Assembly: GCF_013744875.1 (NCBI RefSeq)
Contig: NZ_CP059399.1
Location: 124,001-188,000 of the forward strand
From: Nocardia huaxiensis
GTDB lineage: Bacteria; Actinomycetota; Actinomycetes; Mycobacteriales; Mycobacteriaceae
DNA: 64,000 bases
Direction: 5' to 3'
The position numbers were made by a program, and so were the translations under genes. A model generated the notes under the pieces. The model searched no databases, was not told where the DNA came from, and was given only the letters and a program-made list of their open reading frames with translations. Within the stretch, counting starts at the first letter, position 1, and each line of letters opens with the position of its first letter. This document shows positions 1 through 9,061 of the stretch, one piece after another.

Positions 1-318
1 GTAGGCGTACACCGTGGTCGAGGTGCGGGCGACGTCACAGCGGACGTCATTCGCGTGGGCTATGGCCACGAACAGTTGCACGTAGGTGCGCAGGCCCTTC
101 TTGCCGGGCTCGCCGATGGGGATGACCCGCTGCACCGGGGTCGGGCGTTTCTCGCGATTGGCGATGTGCGAGCGCGCCACCGCCAGGTCGACGGAGGATC
201 GCGTGGCCAGCCGTTGGGCGGCCGCCAGGAACGCCTCGGCTTCGTGCTCGTTGTCGGTCGACTCCGCCTGCCGCAGCAGTCCCCCGATGCGGGTCAGCAT
301 CTTGTCCTGAGAAGACAT
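1..318 (-). CDS. DUF2786 domain protein (3' end outside window)
   Basis: The N-terminal 106 residues of a protein that runs off the left edge. It starts MSSQDKMLTRIGGLLRQAES and continues with an acidic helix, then AAQRLATRSSVDLAVARSHI. This is the pattern of the DUF2786 helical domain: a Lys/Arg-rich N-terminal helix followed by an EAEAFLAAAQ-type helix. The ATG at 316-318 is the first start that includes the whole domain. Function is not known for the family. The gene is divergent from the sugar transporter operon, with about 150 bases between them. Confidence 0.75.
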   Translation of the reverse strand, partial: MSSQDKMLTRIGGLLRQAESTDNEHEAEAFLAAAQRLATRSSVDLAVARSHIANREKRPTPVQRVIPIGEPGKKGLRTYVQLFVAIAHANDVRCDVARTSTTVYAY

Positions 319-466
319 CGAGAACCAGGGTAACCACAACGAAGATCACCGCGCTCAGCTGCAACGAGCGAGGTAGTTGGGGCGCGAGGAACATCCACCA
401 TGTATCTTCCTGTGTGCAAACGGCTGAGTGTGCCGCCGCTCACGTCTCGACCCTGGAGTTTCCGCG

Positions 467-1771
467 ATGGCTTTGAAGAAGGTGTCGTCCCTACGATCGT
501 CGCTGGTGCCGCGAGCGGCCTTCGCGGCCGCCTCCGTGGCGCTGCTGACCGCGACGTTCGCGACCGCCTGTTCCAGTGACAGTGGCAGCAATGCCATTTC
601 GCAGAACCTGACCGGGCGCGGGCCGATCACCTACGTCGAGGGCAAGGACACCACCGAAACCGGTGCGGTCAAGCAGCTCATCGAGCGTTGGAACGCCGCG
701 CACCCGGACGAGAAGGTCACGTTCAAGGAGCAGTCGAACGACGCCTCCCAGCAGTACGACGACCTCAAGCAGCACCTGAAGGCCAAGTCGGCCGACTACG
801 ACGTGTTCGCCATGGACGTGCCGTGGACCGCCGAGTTCGCCGCCAGCGGCTGGATCCAGCCGCTGAAGGACTCCTTCGCGCTGGACACCGGCACCCTGCT
901 GTCCCCGCCGGTGGAATCCGCCAAGTACAACGGCACCCTCTACGCCGCACCGCGCAACACCAACGGCGGCCTGCTGTACTACCGCAAGGACCTGGTCACC
1001 GAGGCCCCGAAGACCTGGACCGAACTGCTGGCCCAGTGCCCGAAGGCCAAGGAAGCCGGAATCGGCTGCTACGCGGGCCAGTTCGCGCCCTACGAGGGTC
1101 TGACCGTGAACACCGCCGAGGTCATCAACGCCTTCGGCGGCAGCTTCGTCGGCCCCGACGGCAAGACCCCGACCGTGGACTCGGCGCAGTCGCGCGCCGG
1201 CCTCGCGACCCTGGTGGACGCCTACAAGAACGGCGACATCCCGAAGGAAGCCATCTCCTTCAAGGAGCCGGAGTCGCAGAACGCGTTCGTGACCGGCAAG
1301 CTCATGTTCATGCGCGGCTGGCCGTCGTCCTTCGGTGACGCCGGATCCGACGCCTCGGCGGTCAAGGACCGTTTCGCGGTCGCCCCGCTGCCCGGCAAGG
1401 ACGGCATCGGCGCCTCGACCCTGGGTGGCTACAACGCCGCCATCAGCGCGTACTCCAAGAACAAGGCCACCGCGCTGGACTTCCTGCGCTTCCTGATCAG
1501 CGAGGACGCCCAGCACATCATCGCCACCGGCGCGTTGCCGTCGGTTCGCGCGTCCGTGTACGACGACCCGGCGCTGATCGCCAAGATGCCGTACCTGCCC
1601 GCGCTCAAGGAATCCATCGCCTCCGCGGTGCCGCGACCGGTCACCCCGTTCTACGACGCGGTGTCGAAGGCCGTGACCGACAACGCCTATGCTGCGTTGA
1701 CCGGCACGAAGTCCGTCGACGACGCCATCGTCGGGATGCAGAAGGGCATCGAAACCGCCGGATCTCGCTAG
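467..1771 (+). CDS. sugar ABC transporter substrate-binding lipoprotein (LpqY-like)
   Basis: Extracellular solute-binding protein, 434 residues. The start is set at ATG 467 (MALKKVSS) rather than the earlier in-frame GTG, because GGAG at about 453 gives a proper spacing. A basic N-terminus, a hydrophobic stretch and the lipobox-like end TATFATACSS predict a lipoprotein anchored through the Cys. The mature part contains DYDVFAMDVPWTAEFAASGW and YAAPRNTNGGLLYYRKDL, which resemble the trehalose-binding LpqY and related maltose/trehalose binding proteins. It is followed by two permease genes in the same direction. The substrate is inferred; trehalose or another alpha-glucoside is the best guess. 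Confidence 0.85.
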   Translation: MALKKVSSLRSSLVPRAAFAAASVALLTATFATACSSDSGSNAISQNLTGRGPITYVEGKDTTETGAVKQLIERWNAAHPDEKVTFKEQSNDASQQYDDLKQHLKAKSADYDVFAMDVPWTAEFAASGWIQPLKDSFALDTGTLLSPPVESAKYNGTLYAAPRNTNGGLLYYRKDLVTEAPKTWTELLAQCPKAKEAGIGCYAGQFAPYEGLTVNTAEVINAFGGSFVGPDGKTPTVDSAQSRAGLATLVDAYKNGDIPKEAISFKEPESQNAFVTGKLMFMRGWPSSFGDAGSDASAVKDRFAVAPLPGKDGIGASTLGGYNAAISAYSKNKATALDFLRFLISEDAQHIIATGALPSVRASVYDDPALIAKMPYLPALKESIASAVPRPVTPFYDAVSKAVTDNAYAALTGTKSVDDAIVGMQKGIETAGSR

Positions 1772-1810
1772 CCGACGGCCCGACCGCCCATCCCGTAGGA
1801 GAGAGAAACG

Positions 1811-2836
1811 GTGTCACGTCCTTCGGGAGCGACCGAGTTCGCGCCGCCCGACCTGACCGACATGAAACCGCAGTCCGCCCGACCCAAAGGCCGTGCCGCA
1901 CTGAGCGACACGGCCAAGGGCTGGCTGTTCGTCACCCCCGTGCTGGTCGCACTGGCCGTGGTGATCGGCTATCCGGTCGGCCGGGCGCTGTACATGTCCT
2001 TCCAGAAGGACGCCGGACTCGACCCCGCCACCGGCATGTTCGTCGAGGGCGGCAGCGCCGGTTTCGACAACTTCAAGCACTGGCTGCTGCAGCAGTGCAC
2101 GAACTCGCTCGGCGAGACCGTCAGCTGCCCGACCGGCAATCTCGGTTCGCAGTTCTGGCTGGCCATCGGGGTCACGCTGTTCTTCACCGTGATCACCGTC
2201 GCGCTCGAGGCCACCATCGGCCTCGGCATGGCCGTGATCATGGGCAAGACCTTCAAGGGCCGCGCCCTGCTGCGCGCCGCCGTGCTCATCCCGTGGGCCA
2301 TCCCCACCGCCGTGACAGCGCGGCTGTGGGAGTTCATGTTCCAGTACGACGGCGTCGTGAACCGCATCTTCGGCACCCACATCCTGTGGACCGCCGACGA
2401 ATGGCCCGCCCGTTTCGCCGTCATCGCCGCCGACGTCTGGAAGACCACGCCGTTCATGGCGCTGCTCATCCTGGCCGGGCTGCAGGTGATTCCGGAGGAC
2501 GTGTACGAGGCCGCGCGCGTGGACGGCGCGTCCGCCTGGCAGCGGTTCTGGCACATCACCATGCCGCTGCTGAAACCCGCACTGCTGGTGGCGGTCCTGT
2601 TCCGCACCATGGACGCGCTGCGCATGTACGACCTGCCCGCGATCATGACGCAGTCGAACCCGAACACCCGCACCATCTCCATGCTGGTGGTGGATCAGGT
2701 GCGCCAGGGACCCAACAGCGCCTCGGCGCTGTCGGTGCTCACCTTCCTGCTCATCTTCGCCGTGGCCTTCCTGCTGGTGAAGGTGCTGGGCGCCAATGCG
2801 GTTCGCACCCAGGAAGAACAGCGGGAGGCGCACTGA
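1811..2836 (+). CDS. ABC sugar permease, SugA-like
   Basis: Inner-membrane permease of a carbohydrate ABC importer, 341 residues, about six hydrophobic helices. The GTG start at 1811 follows AGGAGAG. The cytoplasmic EAA loop is clear: EAARVDGASAWQRFWHITMP, the docking site for the ATPase. The first periplasmic loop is long and carries an insertion (QQCTNSLGETVSCPTG) with two Cys that may form a disulfide. The stop codon overlaps the next gene start by one base, so the two permeases are translationally coupled and probably form a heterodimer. Confidence 0.88.
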   Translation: MSRPSGATEFAPPDLTDMKPQSARPKGRAALSDTAKGWLFVTPVLVALAVVIGYPVGRALYMSFQKDAGLDPATGMFVEGGSAGFDNFKHWLLQQCTNSLGETVSCPTGNLGSQFWLAIGVTLFFTVITVALEATIGLGMAVIMGKTFKGRALLRAAVLIPWAIPTAVTARLWEFMFQYDGVVNRIFGTHILWTADEWPARFAVIAADVWKTTPFMALLILAGLQVIPEDVYEAARVDGASAWQRFWHITMPLLKPALLVAVLFRTMDALRMYDLPAIMTQSNPNTRTISMLVVDQVRQGPNSASALSVLTFLLIFAVAFLLVKVLGANAVRTQEEQREAH

Positions 2837-3669
2837 TGATGAGAAAGCTCGCCAGCGGGCGCGTCTACCTGGGCGCGCTGATCGTGCTGATCTGGGGACT
2901 CGGGCCGTTCTACTGGATGGTCGTGACCGCCTTCCGCGATCCCGACTACCAGTTCGAGAACACGCCGTGGTTCACCCACGTCACCTTCGAGAACTTCACC
3001 AATGCCTTCGACACCAGCCGCGGCAACGACTTCGGGAAGGCGCTGATCAACAGCGTCATCATCGGCACGTTCACCACGCTGGCGGCGCTGCTCATCGGCG
3101 TCATGGCGGCGTACGCGCTGGCGCGGCTCACCTTCAAGGGCAAGTACGTGGTGTCCGGGCTGATCCTCAGCGCGTCCATGTTCCCCGTGGTCGTGCTGGT
3201 GACTCCGCTGTTCCAGCTGTTCACCAATCTCGGGTGGATCGGCGAATACCAGGCCATGATCATCCCGAATATTTCGTTCGTGCTGCCCATGACGGTGTAC
3301 ATCCTGGCGTCGTTCTTCACCGAACTGCCGTGGGAGCTGGAGGAAGCCGCGCGCATCGACGGTGCGTCGCGATTCCAGGCGTTCCGGCTGATCATGCTGC
3401 CTTTGGCGGCGCCGGCCGTATTCACCACGGCCATCCTGGCTTTCATCGCCTCGGTGAACGAATATCTGCTGGCGCGACTGCTTTCCAGTGACAAGACCGA
3501 ACCCGTGACCGTGGCCGTCGCGCGATTCTCCGGCAACAATCCGCTGGTGCAGCCGTATGCCGCGATCATGGCGGCGGGCACCATCGTGACGATTCCGCTG
3601 GTGATCATGGTGCTGCTGTTCCAGCGGCGGATCATTTCCGGTCTCACCGCCGGTGGCGTGAAGAGTTAG
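2836..3669 (+). CDS. ABC sugar permease, SugB-like
   Basis: Second permease of the importer, 277 residues. It starts at ATG 2836 within TGATG, with GGAGG at 2824-2828. It has six predicted helices and the EAA motif EAARIDGASRFQAFRLIMLP. Family members pair with the SugA-type permease and a shared MsmK/SugC-type ATPase. No ATPase gene follows: the next gene is a penicillin-binding protein. The ATPase must therefore be encoded elsewhere, as is common for actinobacterial sugar importers. Confidence 0.88.
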   Translation: MMRKLASGRVYLGALIVLIWGLGPFYWMVVTAFRDPDYQFENTPWFTHVTFENFTNAFDTSRGNDFGKALINSVIIGTFTTLAALLIGVMAAYALARLTFKGKYVVSGLILSASMFPVVVLVTPLFQLFTNLGWIGEYQAMIIPNISFVLPMTVYILASFFTELPWELEEAARIDGASRFQAFRLIMLPLAAPAVFTTAILAFIASVNEYLLARLLSSDKTEPVTVAVARFSGNNPLVQPYAAIMAAGTIVTIPLVIMVLLFQRRIISGLTAGGVKS

Positions 3670-3679
3670 GAATACGGGG

Positions 3680-3762
3680 GCCGTGCTCCCGGCCTCGCTG
3701 TAGCCGAAAGCACGGCTGTCAATTGTCTCGTCGTGGCCCATGCGTCCATTAGCATGGGCCAC
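3680..3762 (+). terminator. two successive hairpins after the sugar transporter operon
   Basis: First hairpin: 8-bp stem GCCGTGCT/AGCACGGC (3680-3687 with 3709-3716). Second hairpin: perfect 11-bp stem GTGGCCCATGC/GCATGGGCCAC (3733-3743 with 3752-3762) with an 8-base loop. There is no strong T run, so these may end transcription weakly or stabilise the transcript. They lie between the last permease and the penicillin-binding protein gene. Confidence 0.55.
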
Positions 3763-3830
3763 GCCGCATTTCGGGCCGCGGCATTCCCCCGTACGCAAGG
3801 CTTTTTCGAACGCTCCGGAAGGAGATGCTC

Positions 3831-6029
3831 GTGAGCTCTTCCCGAAAACGGCAGCGTGGCGAACCGGCTCCGTACGCCACGATGGCCGGGTGGAACGAGC
3901 TCGCGGCCGCGAACTCCCGGCGGCAGCCTTCGCACAGCAGGCCCCGGCGACGTCAGAAACCGCCCAAAACGTCCAAGCGGCAGGAGGGTTCGCGGCGGCC
4001 GCGCGCCTCCCGGGGGCGACGGGTCTTACGGGTGTTCACCATGCTGTTCGTGATTTTCGCCGTGATCCCCGCGCTGCTCGTCGGCCTCGCGTACTGGAGC
4101 GCCGAGATCCCGGACCCGAATGCGGTGCAGACCAACCAGATCGCCACCATCCTCACCGCGGACGGCCAGAACGTCATCGCGAAAGTCGTTCCCCCGGAGG
4201 GCAATCGCGTCCCCGTCCCGCTCACCGACGTGCCCGAACCGGTGCGCCTGGCCATGCTCTCCGCCGAGGACCGCAACTTCTACACCAACCCCGGCTACTC
4301 CACCTCGGCCTTCGTCCGCGCCGCCCGCGACAACCTGATGGGCAAGGAGGACGCCGGCGGCGGCTCCACCATTACCCAGCAGTATGTGAAGAACGCCTTC
4401 CTCACCTCCGAGCGCACCATGAGCCGCAAGATGCGCGAACTCATCATCTCCGCCAAGATGGCGCGCCAGTGGAGCAAGGACGAGATCCTCGAGGCCTACT
4501 TCAACACCATCTACTACGGCCGTGGCGCGTACGGCATCTCGGCCGCCGCGCGCGCGTACTTCGCGAAATCCGTTCCGGAACTGACCCTCGCCGAGGGCGC
4601 GGTGCTGGCCGCCGTGGTGCGCACCCCGTCCATCCTCGACCCGGAAACCCACCTGGACGCCCTGCAGAGCCGCTGGCACTACGTACTCGACGGCATGATC
4701 GAAATGGGCGTGCTGAACCGCTCCGAGCGCGCCGCCACCCAGTTCCCCACCATCGTGCCGGTCACCGAGGTCGCCGATACCGCCCCGCGCGGCCCGGAGG
4801 GCCTGATCCGCGCCCAGGTGCTGCGCGAACTGCGCACCTCCGGCATCAGCGAGCACGAGTTGAACACCGGTGCGCTGCAGATCTTCACAACCATCGACAC
4901 CCGCGCCCAGCAGGCCGCCCTCGACGCCGTCGGCGACAACCTCGACGGCCAGCCGACCGAACTGCGCACCGCGGTGGTGTCCATCGATCCGCGCTCGGGC
5001 GCGGTGCGCGCCTACTACGGCGGCCCCGACGGCATCGGCTTCGACTTCGCGCAGGCCCCGCTGCAAACCGGTTCGGCCTTCAAGACTTTCGCGGTGCTGG
5101 CGGCCCTGCAGCAGGGCATCTCGCTGTCCTACAAGATCGACAGCGGTCCCATCACCGTCAATGGCGAGAAGATCCAGAACGTGGGCGGCGAGACCTGCGG
5201 CACCTGCCCGCTGTCCGAGGCGTTCAAGCGCTCGCTCAACACCAGCTTCTACCGGCTCAGCCAGGCCCTGTTCGAAGGCCCCAAGGCCATCGCCAACGCG
5301 GCGCACCAGGCCGGCATCCCGGAATCGATTCCGGGCGTGGGCAAGACGCTCACCGAGGAGGGCGGGCCGCCGCTGCCCGCCATCGTGCTCGGCGCGTACT
5401 CCGTGCGCCCCATCGACATGGCCTCGGCCTACGCCACCCTCGCCGCCTCCGGCGTGTACCACGAACCCTATTTCGTGCAGAAGGTCGTGACCGGCGACGG
5501 CCGGGTGCTGCTGGACCGCGGTGAACCGGGCCGCGGCGAACAGCGCATCCAGTCCACTGTCGCCGATACCGTCACCTCGGCCATGCAGCCCATCGCCGCC
5601 TACTCCAACGGCCACGCCCTGGCCGGGAACCGGCCGTCCGCGGCCAAGACCGGCACCACACAGCTCAACGACACCGACAGCAACAAGGACGCCTGGATGG
5701 TCGGCTTCACGCCTTCGCTGTCCACCGCCGTCTGGGTGGGAACCGAACAGTCCCAGCCGATTCGGACCGCGCGCGGTTCCTCGATCTACGGATCGATGCT
5801 GCCCGCCGACATCTGGAAGGCCACCATGGACGGCGCGCTGGAAGGCACTCCGGTGGAACAGTTTCCGAGTCCCGCACCGATTGCCGGAGCGCCGCCCGCC
5901 GACGGCAATTGGGACATTCTCAATCCCGGAAACGGCGCGCAGCAGGATCCCGTCGTGGTGATTCCGCCCGCACCGGAGCCCAAGCAGGTCGAGATCTTCC
6001 CCGGCCTGTCCATACCGGTTCCGGGTTAG
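3831..6029 (+). CDS. class A penicillin-binding protein (transglycosylase/transpeptidase)
   Basis: Bifunctional peptidoglycan synthase, 732 residues. The GTG at 3831 is chosen over the ATG at 3825 because the ribosome site GGAAGGAG (3817-3824) directly touches the ATG but is 6 bases from the GTG. It has a basic cytoplasmic tail, one membrane helix at about 66-88, then a GT51 domain with EDRNFYTNPG (near 145) and GGGSTITQQYVKN (near 174). The penicillin-binding domain has S415-x-x-K (SAFK), SLN at 468-470 and KTGT at 606. It is closely similar to the ponA1 product encoded about 6 kb downstream but has a shorter N-terminal tail, which suggests a duplication. It has no PASTA domain. Confidence 0.93.
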   Translation: MSSSRKRQRGEPAPYATMAGWNELAAANSRRQPSHSRPRRRQKPPKTSKRQEGSRRPRASRGRRVLRVFTMLFVIFAVIPALLVGLAYWSAEIPDPNAVQTNQIATILTADGQNVIAKVVPPEGNRVPVPLTDVPEPVRLAMLSAEDRNFYTNPGYSTSAFVRAARDNLMGKEDAGGGSTITQQYVKNAFLTSERTMSRKMRELIISAKMARQWSKDEILEAYFNTIYYGRGAYGISAAARAYFAKSVPELTLAEGAVLAAVVRTPSILDPETHLDALQSRWHYVLDGMIEMGVLNRSERAATQFPTIVPVTEVADTAPRGPEGLIRAQVLRELRTSGISEHELNTGALQIFTTIDTRAQQAALDAVGDNLDGQPTELRTAVVSIDPRSGAVRAYYGGPDGIGFDFAQAPLQTGSAFKTFAVLAALQQGISLSYKIDSGPITVNGEKIQNVGGETCGTCPLSEAFKRSLNTSFYRLSQALFEGPKAIANAAHQAGIPESIPGVGKTLTEEGGPPLPAIVLGAYSVRPIDMASAYATLAASGVYHEPYFVQKVVTGDGRVLLDRGEPGRGEQRIQSTVADTVTSAMQPIAAYSNGHALAGNRPSAAKTGTTQLNDTDSNKDAWMVGFTPSLSTAVWVGTEQSQPIRTARGSSIYGSMLPADIWKATMDGALEGTPVEQFPSPAPIAGAPPADGNWDILNPGNGAQQDPVVVIPPAPEPKQVEIFPGLSIPVPG

Positions 6030-6049
6030 CCGGAAGGCAGCTGTTGATC

Positions 6050-6652
6050 ATGAATCAGCACTACCCGACCCATCCGAGCCCGGCTGTGGATATTGTGGAA
6101 TCCGCCACCGATGCCAGCGACTCCGGGCAACGGTGGCAGGATGCGGGTGAGAGCAGGGTGGGGTCGGAGACAGCACGAGACTTAGGGGCGACGCCGGTGG
6201 ATTTCCATGTCGTTGAACGCCACGAGACGCTGGTGGCCGGAACGGTGCTACGCAGCCCGGCACTCGCGGTCGAGGGACCGCGCCGTGTGAAGGTCGAGGA
6301 AGCCTGGAAGCGCAACCTCTCGCGCACGCTTCCCGGACCGCCCGCGACCGCCTATGTGGATCACGCGCCGGAGATCGGCTCGTACCTGACCCACATCGTC
6401 GGGTACCGCTGCCGCAGCCTGGACGACCTCGTGGCCGGCGATGTCCTGGCCCGCATACCGGCCGGCAAGTTCGCCCTGTTCACCCGCAGCGGCGACAATC
6501 TGGGCGACACCATCGCCTCCATCTGGCGCACGGTGTGGGATCTGGAAGCATCGGGCACGCTGCAGCGCGCCTACACCGGGGATTTCGAGCGGTACCCGGA
6601 TTCCCGGACCGTGGAGGTTTACGTCGCGCTGGATACGAGCGCGGAGGGGTAG
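6050..6652 (+). CDS. GyrI-like / AraC effector-binding domain protein (copy 1)
   Basis: About 200 residues. The ATG at 6050 is chosen; an in-frame TTG at 6044 is better spaced from GGAAGG (6032-6037) and is a possible alternative. The first ~45 residues are low in hydrophobic content. The domain starts near VDFHVVERHETLVAG, and the end GYRCRSLDDLVAGDVLARIP followed by KFALF and VEVYVAL is typical of GyrI-like small-molecule-binding (SOUL/YdeE/Cass2-type) domains. There is no DNA-binding domain. It forms a pair with the next gene and probably binds a small ligand. Role inferred only. Confidence 0.7.
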   Translation: MNQHYPTHPSPAVDIVESATDASDSGQRWQDAGESRVGSETARDLGATPVDFHVVERHETLVAGTVLRSPALAVEGPRRVKVEEAWKRNLSRTLPGPPATAYVDHAPEIGSYLTHIVGYRCRSLDDLVAGDVLARIPAGKFALFTRSGDNLGDTIASIWRTVWDLEASGTLQRAYTGDFERYPDSRTVEVYVALDTSAEG

Positions 6653-6660
6653 GGGCAGAA

Positions 6661-7086
6661 GTGGACTTCGAAATCATCACCATGGATCCGTTCCTGGTCG
6701 GCGGGCTGACCATCCCGCTGGCCGGGCGCGAGGTCACCGCCCGTGACCTGGACCTGGTCAACTTCACCTGGGACCGCTACCTGGCACGGGAGAAGAAGGT
6801 CGAGCGGGTGGCGGCCTACATCGGGCAGAACGATCACGCGGTCGCGGTGCTCGGCTACGAGCTGAAGAGCCTCGACGATCTGGACTACGGTGACGTGCTC
6901 ACCCGCATCCCGGCGGGCCGCTACGCGAAATTCGTTGTCTCCGACAAGCCTTACGACCTGCTGCGCACCGCGTGGGCCAAGGTCGCCAAGGCGGAGAACG
7001 CGGGCACCATCACGCGCAGCCACACCGCGGAGATCGAGCGCTACACCGGGCCCACCTCGGTCGAGGTCTACGTCTCGCTCGACTGA
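6661..7086 (+). CDS. GyrI-like / AraC effector-binding domain protein (copy 2)
   Basis: 141 residues, GTG start at 6661 only 8 bases after the previous stop. The protein consists of the effector-binding fold alone: GYELKSLDDLDYGDVLTRIP, GRYAKFVV and TSVEVYVSLD line up with the first copy. The tandem arrangement suggests a duplication, with copy 1 carrying an extra N-terminal extension. A family A palindromic repeat follows immediately. Confidence 0.72.
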   Translation: MDFEIITMDPFLVGGLTIPLAGREVTARDLDLVNFTWDRYLAREKKVERVAAYIGQNDHAVAVLGYELKSLDDLDYGDVLTRIPAGRYAKFVVSDKPYDLLRTAWAKVAKAENAGTITRSHTAEIERYTGPTSVEVYVSLD

Positions 7087-7090
7087 CCCC

Positions 7091-7180
7091 GTCATCCCGG
7101 CACGTTTTTGGCCGGGATCCACACCCGCAGTGCCCCAACAGGTTTCGTCATTCCGGCCACAAGCACGCCGGAATGACGAA
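7091..7180. repeat. family A palindromic repeat (intergenic copy 1)
   Basis: Inverted-repeat element between convergent genes. The left half is GTCATCCCGGCACG, TTTTT, GGCCGGGATCCACA. The right half is GTCATTCCGGCC...GCCGGAATGACGA. Each half can fold on itself and both can fold together. Related copies occur at 14186-14300, 21343-21417 and 23423-23540. Position suggests a bidirectional terminator for the GyrI-like pair and ino1. Confidence 0.8.
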
Positions 7181-7201
7181 ATGGAGCCTCCCACAATGCG
7201 A

Positions 7202-7232
7202 AAGCCCGGCCGGAGCATCCCCGGCCGGGCTT
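7202..7232 (-). terminator. terminator of ino1
   Basis: Perfect 12-bp stem AAGCCCGGCCGG/CCGGCCGGGCTT (7202-7213 with 7221-7232) and a 7-base loop, about 20 bases after the ino1 stop codon. On the minus strand it ends in a short T run. Confidence 0.8.
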
Positions 7233-7251
7233 CCCTCATCCATGCGCCGAA

Positions 7252-8349
7252 TTACTCCGCGTCGATGATGAACGCCTCGAGCTGGGCGCGGGCGATATCG
7301 TCGGCGATCTGCTTCGGCGGGGACTTCATCAGGTAGGCCGAGGCCGGGATGACGGGTCCGCCGATGCCGCGGTCCTTGGCGATCTTCGCGGCGCGCACGG
7401 CGTCGATGATGATGCCGGCCGAGTTCGGCGAGTCCCACACCTCGAGCTTGTACTCCAGGTTCAGCGGCACGTCACCGAAGGCGCGACCCTCGAGGCGGAC
7501 GTAGGCCCACTTGCGGTCGTCGAGCCACTCGACGTAGTCCGACGGGCCGATGTGCACATTGCGGTCGTGCACCTTGCCCGCCAGCGGACCCTCGAGGTTG
7601 GAGGTCACGGCCTGGGTCTTGGACACCTTCTTGGACTCCAGGCGATCACGCTCGAGCATGTTCTTGAAGTCCATGTTGCCGCCGACGTTCAGCTGGTAGG
7701 TGCGGTCCAGCGTGACACCGCGGTCCTCGAACAGCTTGGCCATGACGCGGTGCGTGATGGTCGCGCCGACCTGCGACTTGATGTCGTCGCCGACGATCGG
7801 CACACCGGCATCGGTGAACTTCTTGGCCCACACCGGATCCGAGGCGATGAACACCGGCAGCGCGTTGACGAAGGCCACGCCCGCGTCGATGGCGCACTGC
7901 GCGTAGAACTTGTCGGCCTCCTCCGAACCCACCGGCAGGTAGGACACGAGGACATCGACCTTGGCATCCTTGAGCGCCTGCACGACGTCGACCGGCTCGG
8001 CATCCGACAGCTCGATGGTCTGCGCGTAGTACTTGCCGATGCCGTCCAGCGTCGGACCGCGCTGCACGGAGATGCCCGACGGCGGCACGTCGGAGATCTT
8101 GATGGTGTTGTTCTCGCTGGCGAAGATCGCGTCGGCCAGGTCGAAGCCGACCTTCTTGGCGTCGACGTCGAACGCGGCGACGAACTTCACGTCGCGGACG
8201 TGGTAGGGACCGAACTTGACGTGCATGAGACCCGGCACGGTCGAGTCAGCGTCGGCGTCCTTGTAGTACTGCACGCCCTGGACCAGGGAAGAAGCGCAGT
8301 TGCCAACGCCGACAATGGCCACCCGTACTTCGGTGTTGATGTCACTCAT
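7252..8349 (-). CDS. ino1: inositol-3-phosphate synthase
   Basis: Converts glucose 6-phosphate to 1D-myo-inositol 3-phosphate with NAD, the first step towards phosphatidylinositol, mycothiol and cell-envelope glycolipids. 365 residues. The N-terminal dinucleotide fold starts [18 protein letters not shown]. Other actinobacterial myo-inositol synthase stretches are [50 protein letters not shown] and [15 protein letters not shown]. The start is ATG 8349 (MSDINTE); the longer frame upstream is the PadR gene region. The PadR gene end overlaps it by 8 bases, matching the Rv0047c-ino1 arrangement of mycobacteria. Confidence 0.96.
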   Translation of the reverse strand: MSDINTEVRVAIVGVGNCASSLVQGVQYYKDADADSTVPGLMHVKFGPYHVRDVKFVAAFDVDAKKVGFDLADAIFASENNTIKISDVPPSGISVQRGPTLDGIGKYYAQTIELSDAEPVDVVQALKDAKVDVLVSYLPVGSEEADKFYAQCAIDAGVAFVNALPVFIASDPVWAKKFTDAGVPIVGDDIKSQVGATITHRVMAKLFEDRGVTLDRTYQLNVGGNMDFKNMLERDRLESKKVSKTQAVTSNLEGPLAGKVHDRNVHIGPSDYVEWLDDRKWAYVRLEGRAFGDVPLNLEYKLEVWDSPNSAGIIIDAVRAAKIAKDRGIGGPVIPASAYLMKSPPKQIADDIARAQLEAFIIDAE

Positions 8350-8899
8350 GGCCGATATTTCCCTCTTTCTGTGGTGCCGCCTTCGTCGATTGCTCCGCAG
8401 CAATCAACTCGTTGAGCCAGCGCACTTCGCGCTCGCTTGATTCGAGACCGAGTTGATGGAGCTGGCGGGTGTAGCGATCCAGCTGCCCGCTGGCTCGTTT
8501 GATCGCCTCCCGCAGTCCTTCTCGGCGCTCCTCGACCTGTCGCCGCCTGCCCTCCAGGATTCGCATCCGCGCTTCCGCGGGGGTGCGGCTGAAGAAGGCG
8601 AGATGAACGCCGAAGCCGTCGTCGGTGTAGTTCTGAGGTCCGGTATCCGCGAGCAATTCGTTGAACCGCTCCCGGCCGGTGTCTGTGAGGTTGTAGACCC
8701 GCCGCGCCCGGCGCGTGGCCAGACCCAGCGGTGCTTCCTCGGCGATGAGGCCGTCGGCCTGCATGCGCCGCAGGGTCGGATACAGCGACCCATAGGAGAA
8801 GGCACGGAACGGACCGAGCAGGCCGGTGAGGCGTTTGCGCAGTTCATATCCGTGCATCGGAGATTCGAGGAGCAGCCCGAGGATTGCCAACTCGAGCAC
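8342..8899 (-). CDS. PadR family transcriptional regulator
   Basis: 185 residues. The N-terminal winged helix reads [20 protein letters not shown], then [15 protein letters not shown], the standard PadR signature. The C-terminal half is a helical dimerisation arm ([18 protein letters not shown]). It is encoded upstream of ino1 and overlaps it by 8 bases, so the two are co-transcribed. This is the counterpart of Rv0047c. It probably represses its own operon and may therefore control inositol synthesis. The effector is unknown. Confidence 0.92.
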   Translation of the reverse strand: MLELAILGLLLESPMHGYELRKRLTGLLGPFRAFSYGSLYPTLRRMQADGLIAEEAPLGLATRRARRVYNLTDTGRERFNELLADTGPQNYTDDGFGVHLAFFSRTPAEARMRILEGRRRQVEERREGLREAIKRASGQLDRYTRQLHQLGLESSEREVRWLNELIAAEQSTKAAPQKEGNIGHE

Positions 8900-8957
8900 C
8901 GGGCCTCACCTCCCTGACTGTTCTCTACAGACCTAACCGATGGATGCAGCTCCAAAC

Positions 8958-8974
8958 TATATCGCCGCGATATA
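8958..8974. promoter_or_regulatory. candidate PadR operator
   Basis: TATATCG-CCG-CGATATA, a perfect 7-bp inverted repeat with a 3-base spacer, 59 bases upstream of the padR-like start and in AT-rich surroundings unusual for this genome. It also lies upstream of the divergent DUF5318 gene. PadR proteins typically bind ATAT-containing palindromes near their own promoters; the link is inferred. Confidence 0.55.
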
Positions 8975-9061
8975 AACGCGCTACATTTCGACCCCCGTGG
9001 GAACCCTGAGAGTTCATCCGGGGAGTGCAAGGGTCGTACCCCCGCAAGTACTCTGGGTCGC

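Noticed and set aside
3740..5524. Long plus-strand open frame overlapping the first penicillin-binding protein
   Set aside because: Shadow frame: composition is Arg/Pro-rich noise, while the other frame has all PBP motifs.
4026..5615. Long minus-strand open frame opposite the PBP gene
   Set aside because: High-GC antisense shadow; no recognisable domain or ribosome site.
7091..7180. CRISPR array
   Set aside because: Palindromic repeats are few, unequal in length and without regular spacers.
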